NCBI RefSeq assembly: GCF_019802055.1
Contig: NZ_JAHVHW010000010.1
Span: 1 to 53,460, forward strand
Direction of reading: 5' to 3'
DNA from: Ferrimonas balearica
GTDB taxonomy: Bacteria > Pseudomonadota > Gammaproteobacteria > Enterobacterales > Shewanellaceae
Length of the DNA: 53,460 nt
Position 1 is the stretch's first letter. Every line of letters begins with the position of its first letter. The notes beneath the pieces are model-generated. The model ran no database searches. It saw only the letters and a list, made by a program, of their open reading frames with translations, and was not told the DNA's origin. Of the stretch, positions 36,531 to 46,710 are shown piece after piece. The position numbers and the translations under genes were made by a program.

Positions 36531-37052
36531 ATGAAGTGGTTTTTGCTGTTTTTGAGTGTGTTTGCTGCCAGCGTATCGGCTGATGATGCGTCGGGCTATC
36601 AACTGGGCCCGGGTGATCAGATCCGTATTCAGGTGTTTGGTGAGCCGGATCTGAGCATTGCTGAGATTCGACTTAGTGAGTCCGGGGCCATCAACTATCC
36701 CTACCTGGGACAGCTCAAACTGTCCGGCCTGAAACTGAGCCAGGTTGAGCAGTTGATTCATCGGGGCCTCAAAGGCGATTACCTGATCAATCCCAGTGTG
36801 TCGGTTAGCATCGTCGAATATCGCCCCTTCTTTATTAATGGCGAAGTGCGTCGACCCGGCGGCTACCCTTTCCAACCAGGCCTGACGGTACGCAAAGCGA
36901 TTGCTCTGGCTGGCGGACTGACTGAGCGCGCCTCCTCCAGAGACATCAGCCTGACCCGCAAAACGCCCAATGGCGAAAGGATCATCGAGGTGTCCATGGC
37001 ATCCGAAGTCTTGCCGGGTGATTCCATTTATATCGAAGACTCCTTCTTCTGA
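36531..37052 (+). CDS. Short polysaccharide export (OPX) protein, periplasmic type
   Basis: 173 aa. Seen: a signal peptide (about 1-18), the polysaccharide export domain with YQLGPGDQIRIQVFGEPD (from residue 23), and one SLBB domain with FFINGEVRRPGGYPF (100-114). There is no lipobox cysteine at the cleavage site and no C-terminal amphipathic helix like the one by which Wza crosses the outer membrane. It should therefore be a soluble periplasmic ring or adaptor linking the co-polymerase to the adjacent barrel protein. Known short OPX proteins work this way with a separate barrel. Confidence 0.87.
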   Translation: MKWFLLFLSVFAASVSADDASGYQLGPGDQIRIQVFGEPDLSIAEIRLSESGAINYPYLGQLKLSGLKLSQVEQLIHRGLKGDYLINPSVSVSIVEYRPFFINGEVRRPGGYPFQPGLTVRKAIALAGGLTERASSRDISLTRKTPNGERIIEVSMASEVLPGDSIYIEDSFF

Positions 37053-37078
37053 TCCCCAACGATAACCGGGAGAGCGCT

Positions 37079-39328
37079 ATGAATCGCGACGCAGGGTCAC
37101 GGCAAACCAAGGGGCTAAGACTGGAATGGGTTGGTTTATCCGGCCGCTTCTCGACACTGGCTCGCTATAAGTGGTGGATCCTGCTTGCGACCCTGCTGAC
37201 GACGACGGCGGGCGCCCTTTATCTCTTCCGCTTACCCGCGATATACAGCTCAACCGCTACGCTCCTTCTGGAAAACACGCCCTCCAAAGTGGTCTCTATC
37301 GAAGGGGTTTACGGGGTGGATTCGAGCCGTGATGAATACTTTCAGACTCAGTACGAGATCATCCAGTCGAGGAAGATTGCCGAAGTAGTCATTGCTGAAT
37401 TGGGGCTGACCGAACGGGAAGAGTTCGTGCCCCAGGAAAGCGGCAGTTTTGGTTTGTCCATGGTGAAAAGTTGGGTGCGAAACCAACTCAAACAGGTACT
37501 GGGGGAGGGGAGTGATACTCCGCTGCTCAGCGAGGAAGAGAAAGCGTACCGTTTGCAGCAGCAGGTCATTGACGAGTATTACCGGCGGTTGACTCTGAAA
37601 CCGGTCCGCAACACCCAGCTGGTCAGTATTCAATTTGAAGCACAAGACCCGGTGCTGGCGGCAGATGTGGCCAACGCCATCGGGCAGGCGTTCATCGAGT
37701 CCTATATGGAGGACAAGCTCACCGCAACCCAGGAAGCAACAGGCTGGATGCGGGAGCGCCTGGAGACTTTACGCAACAATCTGCGAGCGTCCGAAGAGGC
37801 GTTACAGAACTTTAGGGAGCAGGCGGGGCTGGTCGATGTGGAAGGGCTCCTGACCTTGGAGAGTCAGGAGCTGGAAAAGATCGCCAACCGCTTATCGGAA
37901 GCACGGGACCGTCGCAGCGCGGCGGAGGCCGTGGCTCGCAGCGTCGCGGGAACCGGGGGCGGTAATATTGAGTCTCTGGCGTCATTGCCGGAAATCAACC
38001 GACACCCCAGCGTCCAGCGGTTGCGTGAGGCGGAATCTCAGGCCGAGCAGCAAGTGGCGCAACTGTCCAAGCGTTATGGCCCCAAGCATAAGGCGATGAT
38101 CACCGCTGAGGCTGAGCTGGCGGAAGTACGCTCGGCGTTGCGGCGCCAAATCCGTGAGCTGGTCAGCGGGATTCAGCAGGAGTACCGCTCTGCTCGTGAT
38201 CAGGAAGCAACATTGTCCGAAGAGCTGGCGGCCGCTCGCCAGAACTACCAAGGCCTGAGCAAGAATGAGAGCGAGTACCGTGAGCTGCAAAGAGAGGTGG
38301 AAACCAACCGGCAGCTTTACGACACCTTTATGACCCGCATCAAGGAAACCGGCGTTGCCGGCGACTTCAATGAAGCGATCGCGCGCTTTACCGATAAGGC
38401 TTTGCCGGCGCTACTGCCAAGTCGGCCACAGAAAGGCGCCATCATGGCGATGACGGTGCTGGCTTCCCTGATGCTGTTTTCGACTCTGGCTTTGCTGCAC
38501 GCCCGCTTTGTCGATGTCATCAGTCGTGCCAGCGAGGTGGAGAGTCTGCTCTATGCCAAGCTGCTGGGGATCGTACCCGAAGTTCGTAACCTGGACTCCA
38601 AATCAACCGTGAAAACCTACTTTGAGAAACGCCAGCCCGAGTTTGGGGAGGCGTGGCGAAGCATTCGGACCACTTATACCCTGCAGCACATGAACTCGAC
38701 AGGGATGGCAATGGCGATCAGCTCTGCGTTGACCGGGGAGGGGAAGACCACCTCGGCCATCAGCATGGCGCTGTCGCTTCAACAGGTGAAGCGGGTTCTG
38801 CTTATCGACTGTGATTTGCGAAAGCCCAAGGTAGGAAAGGCGTTTGACCTGCCCTCCTATCAGCCGGGTCTCACCAACACCCTGTGCGGCACCCACTCTT
38901 TGGAGCAGTGTTTGTATGTGGATGAGGACACCGGTTTGTCGATCCTCTCAGCCGGTACGGTCCTGTCGAACCCGCTTGAGGCGCTCTCCGGGGACAGCTT
39001 CCGCCGAGTGCTGCAGCAGGCCAGGGCACAGTTTGATGTGGTGCTGCTGGATACACCGCCGGTACAGGCCGTATCGGACGCCTTAGTGGTGGCCAGAACG
39101 GCGGGTTCCATGATGTTCATCGTGCGTGCAGACCACACTCGGGCCCGCCTGGCCCAAAGAGCATTGGAAAGGGTATTGGAGAACAAGATCCTGTTGGAAG
39201 GCGTGGTTTTGAACCGGGCAGGGAAGGGCGCCATGAAGGCGCAATACGGTAAGGGGTATGACGCTTATTATGGCCAGGGTTACGGCCAGCAGCCCTCTAC
39301 GGTTTCTCCTCGCGAGAGTGCGGCCTAG
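37079..39328 (+). CDS. Polysaccharide co-polymerase fused to BY-type tyrosine autokinase (Wzc-like)
   Basis: 749 aa inner-membrane protein controlling chain length and export. Seen: Wzz domain with transmembrane helix 1 (about residues 34-54), a long periplasmic coiled-coil region (about 210-450), transmembrane helix 2 (about 453-475), then a cytoplasmic kinase with Walker A LTGEGKTT (K556), Walker A' LLIDCDLRKP (about 574-583) and Walker B VVLLDTPP (about 654-661). The C-terminal tail has a tyrosine cluster, YGKGYDAYYGQGYG, the autophosphorylation target in this family. GGGAGAG precedes the ATG. No partner phosphatase gene (Wzb type) is in the window. It is the last cluster gene; no terminator is visible before the rpsJ promoter. 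Confidence 0.92.
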   Translation: MNRDAGSRQTKGLRLEWVGLSGRFSTLARYKWWILLATLLTTTAGALYLFRLPAIYSSTATLLLENTPSKVVSIEGVYGVDSSRDEYFQTQYEIIQSRKIAEVVIAELGLTEREEFVPQESGSFGLSMVKSWVRNQLKQVLGEGSDTPLLSEEEKAYRLQQQVIDEYYRRLTLKPVRNTQLVSIQFEAQDPVLAADVANAIGQAFIESYMEDKLTATQEATGWMRERLETLRNNLRASEEALQNFREQAGLVDVEGLLTLESQELEKIANRLSEARDRRSAAEAVARSVAGTGGGNIESLASLPEINRHPSVQRLREAESQAEQQVAQLSKRYGPKHKAMITAEAELAEVRSALRRQIRELVSGIQQEYRSARDQEATLSEELAAARQNYQGLSKNESEYRELQREVETNRQLYDTFMTRIKETGVAGDFNEAIARFTDKALPALLPSRPQKGAIMAMTVLASLMLFSTLALLHARFVDVISRASEVESLLYAKLLGIVPEVRNLDSKSTVKTYFEKRQPEFGEAWRSIRTTYTLQHMNSTGMAMAISSALTGEGKTTSAISMALSLQQVKRVLLIDCDLRKPKVGKAFDLPSYQPGLTNTLCGTHSLEQCLYVDEDTGLSILSAGTVLSNPLEALSGDSFRRVLQQARAQFDVVLLDTPPVQAVSDALVVARTAGSMMFIVRADHTRARLAQRALERVLENKILLEGVVLNRAGKGAMKAQYGKGYDAYYGQGYGQQPSTVSPRESAA

Positions 39329-39401
39329 CTCACAAAATCGGGGATCTTCTTGATGTAGTATCTGCCGCCATCAGACAGGGACGGATTATCAAAAAAGTCC
39401 C

Positions 39402-39429
39402 TTGCGTTTATCCGCAAGGTGCGTATAAT
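39402..39429 (+). promoter_or_regulatory. Promoter of the S10 operon
   Basis: TTGCGT (39402-39407) and a perfect TATAAT (39424-39429) with a 16-bp spacer, then the GC-rich discriminator TCGTCCGGC. A 7-bp inverted repeat CCTTGCG/CGCAAGG (39400-39419) covers the -35 and spacer. An AGGGAC/GTCCCT repeat (39377-39402) lies just upstream. This independent promoter would keep the ribosomal genes expressed despite the inserted cluster. Confidence 0.85.
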
Positions 39430-39439
39430 TCGTCCGGCT

Positions 39440-39917
<478 letters not shown>

Positions 39918-39951
39918 GGCTGAGATCCTAAGCGGAAAGAGGTTTAGAGAA

Positions 39952-40590
39952 ATGGCTATCGGTCTTGTTGGTCGCAAAGTTGGTATGACTCGTATCTTCA
40001 CTCCTGAAGGCGTGTCTATCCCTGTGACCGTAATCGAAGTAGAACCGAACCGTGTAACCCAGGTTAAGACGCTGGAAACTGACGGCTATCGTGCACTGCA
40101 GGTAACTGCTGGCACTAAGAAAGCCAACCGCGTTACCAAGCCTGAAGCTGGCCACTTTGCCAAAGCTGGTGTTGAAGCCGGCCGTGGCAGTTGGGAGTTT
40201 CGCCTGGGTGAAGGTGAAGGCGAAGGCATCGAACTGGGTGCTGAGCTGAAAGTCGACATCTTGACTGATGTTGCAAAAGTAGACGTTACCGGTCAATCCA
40301 AGGGTAAAGGTTTCCAGGGTGCTATCAAGCGCTGGAACTTCCGTTCCCAGGACATGACTCACGGTAACTCCTTGAGCCACCGTGCTCCGGGTTCCATTGG
40401 TCAAAACCAATCCCCGGGTAAGGTTTTCAAGGGCAAGAAAATGGCTGGCCACATGGGTGCTGAGCGTGTAACTACTCAGAACCTGGAAGTGGTACGTATT
40501 GACGCAGAACGTAACCTGCTGCTGGTTAAGGGTGCAATCCCTGGTGCCAACGGTGGTGACGTGATCGTTAAGCCTGCCGTTAAAGCGTAA
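39952..40590 (+). CDS. rplC: 50S ribosomal protein L3
   Basis: Early-assembly 50S protein whose extension reaches the peptidyl transferase centre. 212 aa (E. coli 209). The segment [20 protein letters not shown] includes the glutamine methylated by PrmB in E. coli. A few extra glycine/glutamate residues (GEGEGEGIE) occur in the middle. 17 nt before rplD. Confidence 0.98.
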   Translation: MAIGLVGRKVGMTRIFTPEGVSIPVTVIEVEPNRVTQVKTLETDGYRALQVTAGTKKANRVTKPEAGHFAKAGVEAGRGSWEFRLGEGEGEGIELGAELKVDILTDVAKVDVTGQSKGKGFQGAIKRWNFRSQDMTHGNSLSHRAPGSIGQNQSPGKVFKGKKMAGHMGAERVTTQNLEVVRIDAERNLLLVKGAIPGANGGDVIVKPAVKA

Positions 40591-40607
40591 CGTCTGAGGA
40601 GATAGTA

Positions 40608-41213
40608 ATGGAATTGGTAATGAAAGACGCGCAGAGCGCTCTTGAAGTTTCCGAAACTACCTTCGGGCGTGAATTCAACGAAGCGCTGGTACACCAAGTG
40701 GTTGTGGCTTTTGCCGCTAACGCTCGTCAGGGTACCCGTGCTCAGAAGACCCGCGCTGAAGTGGCTGGCACCGGCAAAAAGCCGTGGCGTCAGAAAGGTA
40801 CTGGCCGTGCTCGTTCCGGTACCGTTAAGAGCCCGATCTGGCGTTCTGGTGGCGTATCTTTCGCTGCTAAGCCGCAGGATCACGGCCAGAAAGTGAACAA
40901 GAAGATGTACCGCGGCGCGATGCGTAGCATCCTGTCCGAGCTGGTACGTCAAGATCGTCTGATCGTTGTTGAGAAGTTCGCTGTTGAAGCTCCGAAGACC
41001 AAAGAACTGGTTGGCAAGCTGAAAGAGCTGGACCTGAACGACGTGCTGATCGTAACCGGCGAAGTTGACGAGAACCTGTTCCTGGCTTCCCGCAACCTGT
41101 ACAAGGTTGACGTTCGCGACGTAGACGGCATCGACCCTGTTAGCCTGATCGCCTTTGAAAAGGTTCTGATGACTGCTGACGCGGTTAAGCAGATTGAGGA
41201 GAAGCTGGCATGA
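40608..41213 (+). CDS. rplD: 50S ribosomal protein L4
   Basis: L4 lines the exit tunnel and represses the S10 operon through its leader. 201 aa, with the tunnel loop [15 protein letters not shown] intact (site of macrolide-resistance changes, none evident) and the C-terminal [20 protein letters not shown]. Overlaps rplW by 4 bp (ATGA), suggesting coupled translation. Confidence 0.98.
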   Translation: MELVMKDAQSALEVSETTFGREFNEALVHQVVVAFAANARQGTRAQKTRAEVAGTGKKPWRQKGTGRARSGTVKSPIWRSGGVSFAAKPQDHGQKVNKKMYRGAMRSILSELVRQDRLIVVEKFAVEAPKTKELVGKLKELDLNDVLIVTGEVDENLFLASRNLYKVDVRDVDGIDPVSLIAFEKVLMTADAVKQIEEKLA

Positions 41214-41512
41214 TCCGTGAAGAACGTTTGCTGAAAGTGCTGCTGGCTCCCCACATCTCTGAAAAGAGCACCATGGCTGCTGAACTGAACAACACTATCG
41301 TGTTCAAGGTTGCCAAGGACTCTACCAAAGCAGAGATCAAGGCTGCGGTTGAGAAGCTGTTCGAAGTGCAGGTTACTGGCGTTCGCACCAGCGTGGTTAA
41401 GGGTAAGGTTAAGCGTCACGGCGCTCGTTTCGGTCGCCGCAGCGACTGGAAAAAAGCCTACGTAACCCTGGCTGAAGGCGCTGACATCGACTTCGTCGGC
41501 GGCGCTGAGTAA
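41210..41512 (+). CDS. rplW: 50S ribosomal protein L23
   Basis: L23 surrounds the exit of the peptide tunnel and is the docking site for trigger factor and SRP. 100 aa, with [12 protein letters not shown] near the start and the internal loop [13 protein letters not shown]. Starts inside the rplD stop (ATGA overlap). Confidence 0.98.
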   Translation: MIREERLLKVLLAPHISEKSTMAAELNNTIVFKVAKDSTKAEIKAAVEKLFEVQVTGVRTSVVKGKVKRHGARFGRRSDWKKAYVTLAEGADIDFVGGAE

Positions 41513-41530
41513 GCAGTAGGAGTTTAGATA

Positions 41531-42355
41531 ATGGCTATTGTTAAATGTAAGCCTACCTCTGCAGGTCGCCGCCACGTCGTTAAGGTCGTGAACAGCGATT
41601 TGCACAAGGGTAAGCCCCACGCTGCTCTGTTGGACAAGAAGTCCAAGACTGGTGGTCGTAACAACGCCGGCCGCATCACCACTCGCCACATCGGCGGTGG
41701 TCACAAGCAGCACTACCGTATCATCGACTTCAAGCGCAACAAAGATGGCATCCCTGCCAAAGTTGAGCGCCTGGAGTACGATCCGAACCGCAGCGCGAAC
41801 ATCGCTCTGGTTCTGTACGCCGACGGTGAGCGTCGTTACATCCTGGCCCCGAAAGGTCTGCAAGCTGGTGACACCATCGTGTCTGGCCAGGAAGCTGACA
41901 TCAAGCCTGGTAACGCTCTGCCGATGCGTAACATCCCGGTAGGTTCTACCGTGCACAACGTAGAGCTGAAGCCTGGTAAAGGCGGTCAGCTGGCTCGTTC
42001 TGCCGGTGCTTACGCTCAAATCGTCGCTCGTGACGGTGCTTACGTAACCCTGCGTCTTCGCTCTGGCGAGATGCGCAAGGTGCTGGCCGAAGGCCGTGCC
42101 ACCTTGGGTGAAGTTGGCAACTCCGAGCACATGCTGCGTCAACTGGGTAAGGCCGGTGCCAAGCGCTGGCGTGGTGTTCGTCCGACCGTTCGTGGTGTTG
42201 CCATGAACCCGGTAGATCACCCGCACGGTGGTGGTGAAGGTCGTACTTCTGGTGGTCGTCACCCGGTTACTCCGTGGGGCGTTCCGACCAAAGGTAAGAA
42301 GACCCGCAGCAATAAGCGTACCGATAAGTACATCGTACGTCGTCGTACCAAGTAA
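41531..42355 (+). CDS. rplB: 50S ribosomal protein L2
   Basis: L2 is required for subunit joining and peptidyl transferase activity. 274 aa. The conserved [14 protein letters not shown], containing the histidine close to the catalytic centre, and [18 protein letters not shown] near the N-terminus are intact. 18 nt after rplW. Confidence 0.99.
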   Translation: MAIVKCKPTSAGRRHVVKVVNSDLHKGKPHAALLDKKSKTGGRNNAGRITTRHIGGGHKQHYRIIDFKRNKDGIPAKVERLEYDPNRSANIALVLYADGERRYILAPKGLQAGDTIVSGQEADIKPGNALPMRNIPVGSTVHNVELKPGKGGQLARSAGAYAQIVARDGAYVTLRLRSGEMRKVLAEGRATLGEVGNSEHMLRQLGKAGAKRWRGVRPTVRGVAMNPVDHPHGGGEGRTSGGRHPVTPWGVPTKGKKTRSNKRTDKYIVRRRTK

Positions 42356-42649
<294 letters not shown>

Positions 42650-42659
42650 GGGGTAGAAG

Positions 42660-42992
42660 ATGGAAGTTTTAGCTAAACACCGTTTTGCCCGTACCTCTCC
42701 GCAAAAGGCTCGCCTGGTTGCCGACCAGATCCGTGGTCTGCCGGTTGACCGTGCCCTGGATATCCTGGCTTTCAGCCCGAAAAAAGCTGCCAGCCTGGTG
42801 AAGAAGGTACTGGAGTCTGCCATTGCCAACGCAGAACACAACGAAGGTCTGGATATCGACGATCTGAAAGTCGCCAAGATCTACGTTGATGAAGGACCGA
42901 CCATGAAGCGCATCATGCCGCGTGCCAAAGGTCGTGCCGATCGCATCCTGAAGCGCTCCAGCCACATCACTGTGGTTGTGGCTGACAAGTAA
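42660..42992 (+). CDS. rplV: 50S ribosomal protein L22
   Basis: L22 spans all 23S domains and its beta-hairpin lines the exit tunnel. 110 aa as in E. coli, with [20 protein letters not shown] and hairpin residues [15 protein letters not shown] unaltered. 11 nt before rpsC. Confidence 0.98.
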   Translation: MEVLAKHRFARTSPQKARLVADQIRGLPVDRALDILAFSPKKAASLVKKVLESAIANAEHNEGLDIDDLKVAKIYVDEGPTMKRIMPRAKGRADRILKRSSHITVVVADK

Positions 42993-43003
42993 GGGGAGCC
43001 GCA

Positions 43004-43693
43004 ATGGGACAGAAAGTACATCCTAATGGTATCCGCCTTGGTATTACCAAGCCCTGGTCCTCGACCTGGTACGCGGAGAAGAAAGATTACGCTGACAACC
43101 TGTTCAGCGACCACGAAGTGCGTGAGTTCCTGAAGAAGGAACTGAAGAACGCTTCCGTTTCCCGCATCACCATTGAGCGTCCGGCCAAGAGCATCCGTGT
43201 GACCATTCACACTGCTCGTCCGGGTGTTGTAATCGGTAAGAAAGGGGAAGATGTTGAGAAGCTGCGCCTGAAAGTCGCCAAACTGGCCGGCGTTCCTGCG
43301 CAAATCAACATCAGCGAAGTTCGCAAGCCGGAACTGGATGCTCAACTGGTTGGTGACTCTGTTGCCTCTCAGCTGGAGCGTCGCGTTATGTTCCGTCGCG
43401 CTATGAAGCGCGCGGTTCAGAACGCTATGCGTTTGGGTGCCAAGGGCATCAAGATCGAAGTTTCTGGTCGTCTGGGTGGTGCCGAGATCGCACGTACCGA
43501 ATGGTACCGTGAAGGTCGTGTGCCGCTGCACACTCTGCGCGCTGACATCGACTACGCCACTTCCGAAGCTCACACCACTTACGGTGTAATCGGTATCAAA
43601 GTTTGGATCTTCAAAGGTGAAGTTCTGGGCGGTATGCCGGTAGTAGCTGAAGAGCCTAAGGCGCAGCCGAAGCGCAAAGGTCGTGGTAAGTAA
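43004..43693 (+). CDS. rpsC: 30S ribosomal protein S3
   Basis: S3 forms part of the mRNA entry site and has helicase activity with S4 and S5. 229 aa (E. coli 233). Seen: [14 protein letters not shown] start, a KH domain with the GKKGED loop, and [18 protein letters not shown]. The basic C-terminal tail (PKRKGRGK) is slightly shorter than in E. coli. Confidence 0.98.
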   Translation: MGQKVHPNGIRLGITKPWSSTWYAEKKDYADNLFSDHEVREFLKKELKNASVSRITIERPAKSIRVTIHTARPGVVIGKKGEDVEKLRLKVAKLAGVPAQINISEVRKPELDAQLVGDSVASQLERRVMFRRAMKRAVQNAMRLGAKGIKIEVSGRLGGAEIARTEWYREGRVPLHTLRADIDYATSEAHTTYGVIGIKVWIFKGEVLGGMPVVAEEPKAQPKRKGRGK

Positions 43694-43704
43694 GGGGAAC
43701 CGAG

Positions 43705-44118
43705 ATGCTGCAACCTAAACGTATGAAGTTCCGTAAGATGCACAAAGGCCGTAACCGTGGTGTAGCCACCAGCGGTGACAAGGTTTCCTTTGGCTCTTTC
43801 GGCCTGAAAGCGACCACTCGTGGCCGTCTGACCGCGCGTCAAATCGAAGCGGCTCGTCGTGCTATGACCCGTCACATCAAGCGTCAAGGTAAGATCTGGA
43901 TCCGTGTATTCCCGGATAAGCCGATTACCGAAAAGCCGCTTGAAGTGCGTATGGGTAAAGGTAAAGGTAACGTCGAGTACTGGGTAGCTCAGATCCAGCC
44001 GGGTCGTGTTCTGTACGAGATGGACGGTGTTGCTGAAGAGCTGGCTCGTGAAGCCTTCTCTCTGGCTGCTGCCAAACTGTCCGTTCAGACCACCTTTGTA
44101 ACTCGTAAGGTGATGTGA
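43705..44118 (+). CDS. rplP: 50S ribosomal protein L16
   Basis: L16 stabilises the A site and contacts tRNA. 137 aa, with [26 protein letters not shown]-type segment ([20 protein letters not shown]) that carries the arginine hydroxylated in E. coli, and [10 protein letters not shown]. Overlaps rpmC (ATGA). Confidence 0.98.
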   Translation: MLQPKRMKFRKMHKGRNRGVATSGDKVSFGSFGLKATTRGRLTARQIEAARRAMTRHIKRQGKIWIRVFPDKPITEKPLEVRMGKGKGNVEYWVAQIQPGRVLYEMDGVAEELAREAFSLAAAKLSVQTTFVTRKVM

Positions 44119-44309
44119 TGAAAGCACAAGATCTGCGTGAAAAGAGCGTTGAAGAACTGAATGCTGAGCTGCTGAACCTGCTCCGCGAACAGTTCAACCT
44201 GCGTATGCAGAACGCTACCGGTCAGCTGAAAGCGACTCACGAAATGAAGAAGGTACGCCGCAACATTGCGCGCGTTAAGACCATTCTGACTGAGAAGGCA
44301 GGTGCGTAA
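44118..44309 (+). CDS. rpmC: 50S ribosomal protein L29
   Basis: Small two-helix protein next to L23 at the tunnel exit. 63 aa as in E. coli, [23 protein letters not shown] one codon upstream is in frame, but the ATG at 44118 gives the family start and overlaps the rplP stop codon. Its own stop overlaps the rpsQ start (TAATG). Confidence 0.97.
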   Translation: MKAQDLREKSVEELNAELLNLLREQFNLRMQNATGQLKATHEMKKVRRNIARVKTILTEKAGA

Positions 44310-44557
44310 TGTCTGACAAAATCCGTACTCTGCAGGGTCGTGTGATCAGTGACAAGATGGACAAGTCCATCACCGTAGCCATCGAGCGCAAAGTTAAGCA
44401 CCCGATCTACGGCAAGTTCATGAAGCGCACTACCAAGCTGCACGTTCATGACGAGAACAACCAGTGCGGTATCGGCGACGTGGTAGAAATCCGCGAGTGC
44501 CGCCCGCTGTCCAAGACCAAGTCCTGGACTCTGGTGAACATCCTGGAAAAGGCTTAA
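44309..44557 (+). CDS. rpsQ: 30S ribosomal protein S17
   Basis: Primary 16S rRNA-binding protein with an OB fold. 82 aa, with [22 protein letters not shown] and [11 protein letters not shown]. Last gene of the S10 operon; its ATG shares a base with the rpmC stop, and a terminator follows within 30 nt. Confidence 0.98.
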   Translation: MSDKIRTLQGRVISDKMDKSITVAIERKVKHPIYGKFMKRTTKLHVHDENNQCGIGDVVEIRECRPLSKTKSWTLVNILEKA

Positions 44558-44583
44558 TTCTTAAGCTCTTATCTTAGGTGTTA

Positions 44584-44622
44584 AGTGGCCGGCCTGGGGT
44601 GACCTGGGCCGGTTACTTTTTT
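44584..44622 (+). terminator. Terminator of the S10 operon
   Basis: AGTGGCCGGCC at 44584-44594 pairs with GGCCGGTTACT at 44607-44617, the core being CCGGCC/GGCCGG with a two-base mismatch inside, followed by six T residues. E. coli often reads through here into spc; here a hairpin and a fresh promoter separate them. Confidence 0.75.
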
Positions 44623-44637
44623 ATCTATCTTTTCTCT

Positions 44638-44663
44638 GGCGCTTGGTGTTATAATTTCGCGCC
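44638..44663 (+). promoter_or_regulatory. Promoter of the spc operon, inside an inverted repeat
   Basis: A perfect extended -10 (TGTTATAAT, hexamer at 44650-44655) with no clear -35, followed by the discriminator TTCGCGCC. GGCGC (44638-44642) and GCGCC (44659-44663) bracket the -10 box, the same design as at rplK and rplJ. Confidence 0.75.
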
Positions 44664-44721
44664 TTTTAAAGGCAGCCAACGCCCGAGAGGGCATTTGAAG
44701 TAAAAATAGCGGAGCACTGAA

Positions 44722-45090
44722 ATGATCCAAATGCAATCTGTGCTGGATGTTGCCGATAACTCCGGCGCACGCAGCGTGCAGTGTATTAAGGTCTTGGGTG
44801 GCTCTCACCGTCGTTACGCCGGCATCGGCGACATCATCAAGGTTTCCGTGAAGGAGTCCATTCCGCGCGGTAAGGCCAAAAAAGGTGATGTGTACAACGC
44901 GGTGGTAGTTCGTACCAAGAAGGGCGTTCGTCGTCCTGACGGTTCTGTCATTCGCTTCGACCGTAACGCTGCAGTTCTGCTGAACGCGAACCTGCAGCCG
45001 ATCGGCACTCGTATCTTTGGCCCTGTGACTCGTGAACTGCGTAATGACAAGTTCATGAAGATTGTGTCCCTGGCGCCGGAAGTACTGTAA
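44722..45090 (+). CDS. rplN: 50S ribosomal protein L14
   Basis: L14 lies at the subunit interface and binds the silencing factor RsfS. 122 aa, starting [17 protein letters not shown], with [12 protein letters not shown]. First gene of the spc operon; leader about 65 nt from the promoter. 10 nt before rplX. Confidence 0.98.
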   Translation: MIQMQSVLDVADNSGARSVQCIKVLGGSHRRYAGIGDIIKVSVKESIPRGKAKKGDVYNAVVVRTKKGVRRPDGSVIRFDRNAAVLLNANLQPIGTRIFGPVTRELRNDKFMKIVSLAPEVL

Positions 45091-45100
45091 GGAGCTAAAC

Positions 45101-45415
45101 ATGGCAGCAAAAATCCGTCGCAACGACGAAGTGATTGTACTGGCAGGTAAAGACAAGGGTAAGCGCGGTAAGGTTACCCAGGTTCTGACCACTGGTAAGA
45201 TCCTCGTCGAAGGCATCAACCTGGTGAAAAAACACCAGAAGCCGAACCCCCAACTGGGTGTTCAAGGTGGCATCGTAGAGAAGGAAGCCCCTATCCACGC
45301 TTCTAACGTGGCACTGTTCAACCCTGCTACTGGCAAGGCTGACCGTGTAGGTTTCCGATTTGAAGACGGCAAGAAAGTCCGTTTCTTCAAGTCCAACGAC
45401 GAAATCGTTAAGTAA
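45101..45415 (+). CDS. rplX: 50S ribosomal protein L24
   Basis: Assembly initiator of the 50S subunit with a KOW motif ([15 protein letters not shown]). 104 aa as in E. coli. The frame is open upstream into rplN; the ATG at 45101, after AAGGAG, gives the conserved [11 protein letters not shown] start. Confidence 0.98.
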   Translation: MAAKIRRNDEVIVLAGKDKGKRGKVTQVLTTGKILVEGINLVKKHQKPNPQLGVQGGIVEKEAPIHASNVALFNPATGKADRVGFRFEDGKKVRFFKSNDEIVK

Positions 45416-45429
45416 TTTTGGAGTAAACG

Positions 45430-45969
45430 ATGGCGAAACTGCATGATTACTACAAAGAGACTGTAGTAAAAGAGCTGATGCAGCAATTCGGCTATAAAAG
45501 CATCATGCAAGTCCCTCGGATTGAAAAGATCACCCTTAACATGGGTGTCGGTGAAGCCGTAGCGGACAAGAAGGTGCTGGAAAATGCCGTTGCTGATATG
45601 ACAGCAATTTCCGGTCAGAAGCCTCTGGTTACCAAAGCTCGCAAATCTGTTGCTGGCTTTAAGATCCGTGAAGGTTACCCGATTGGCTGTAAAGTAACCC
45701 TGCGCGGCGAGCGTATGTGGGAGTTCTTCGAGCGCCTGGTATCCATCGCGGTACCGCGTATCCGTGACTTCCGTGGCCTGAACCCGAAAGCGTTCGATGG
45801 CCGTGGTAACTACTCCATGGGCGTTCGTGAGCAAATCATCTTCCCGGAAATCGATTACGACAAGATCGATAAGCTGCGCGGTATGGATATCACCATTACC
45901 ACTTCCGCCGGCTCTGACGAGGAAGGGCGTGCTCTGCTGGCTGCCTTCAACTTCCCGTTCCGCAAGTAA
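45430..45969 (+). CDS. rplE: 50S ribosomal protein L5
   Basis: L5 binds 5S rRNA and contacts P-site tRNA. 179 aa, [17 protein letters not shown] and [12 protein letters not shown]. In E. coli S8 represses spc by binding a hairpin at the L5 start; the bases around this start closely resemble the E. coli site by eye, so the control is probably kept. Confidence 0.98.
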   Translation: MAKLHDYYKETVVKELMQQFGYKSIMQVPRIEKITLNMGVGEAVADKKVLENAVADMTAISGQKPLVTKARKSVAGFKIREGYPIGCKVTLRGERMWEFFERLVSIAVPRIRDFRGLNPKAFDGRGNYSMGVREQIIFPEIDYDKIDKLRGMDITITTSAGSDEEGRALLAAFNFPFRK

Positions 45970-45980
45970 GGTGTAGGGTT

Positions 45981-46286
45981 ATGGCTAAACTTTCCATGAA
46001 AGCGCGTGAAGCAAAGCGCGCGAAGCTGGTCGCTCAGTACGCTGAAAAGCGCGCTGCCCTTAAAGCGATCATCAAGGACGTCAACGTCTCTGAAGAAGAG
46101 CGTTGGGCCGCTGTTCTGAAACTGCAACAACTCCCGCGTGACTCCAGTGCATCTCGTCAGCGTAACCGCTGCAACATCACTGGCCGTCCCCATGGTGTTC
46201 TGCGCAAGTTCGGCCTGAGCCGTATCAAGCTGCGCGAAGCTGCCATGCGTGGTGAAGTTCCTGGCCTCAAAAAGGCCTCTTGGTAA
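45981..46286 (+). CDS. rpsN: 30S ribosomal protein S14
   Basis: S14 helps assemble the 30S head. 101 aa, the long zinc-independent type: the C-terminal part ([21 protein letters not shown]) lacks the CXXC pairs of the short zinc form. 11 nt after rplE. Confidence 0.98.
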   Translation: MAKLSMKAREAKRAKLVAQYAEKRAALKAIIKDVNVSEEERWAAVLKLQQLPRDSSASRQRNRCNITGRPHGVLRKFGLSRIKLREAAMRGEVPGLKKASW

Positions 46287-46303
46287 TTCGGGAGTAAGCG
46301 ATT

Positions 46304-46696
46304 ATGAGCATGCAAGATCCGATCGCGGATATGCTGACGCGCATCCGTAACGGCCAGGCTGCCAACAAAGTTGCAGTGACCATGCCGTCCTCTAAGCTGA
46401 AGGTGGCTATCGCTAACGTTCTGAAAGCAGAAGGTTACGTAGCTGATTTCGCCGTCTCCGGTGACGTTAAACCGACTCTGGAAGTAACTCTGAAGTACTT
46501 CCAAGGTAAGCCGGTGGTTGATTCCATCGCGCGTGCCAGCCGCCCCGGCCTGCGCATCTACAAAAAGAAAGATGAGCTGCCGACTGTAATGGGTGGTCTG
46601 GGTATCGCTATCGTGTCCACCTCTAAAGGTGTGATGACCGACCGTGCAGCCCGTAACCTGGGTCTGGGCGGCGAGATCATCTGCTACGTAGCGTAA
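46304..46696 (+). CDS. rpsH: 30S ribosomal protein S8
   Basis: Primary 16S-binding protein and the spc operon repressor in E. coli. 130 aa, [18 protein letters not shown] and [20 protein letters not shown]. 17 nt after rpsN. Confidence 0.98.
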   Translation: MSMQDPIADMLTRIRNGQAANKVAVTMPSSKLKVAIANVLKAEGYVADFAVSGDVKPTLEVTLKYFQGKPVVDSIARASRPGLRIYKKKDELPTVMGGLGIAIVSTSKGVMTDRAARNLGLGGEIICYVA

Positions 46697-46710
46697 GGGA
46701 GGTAGCAATA

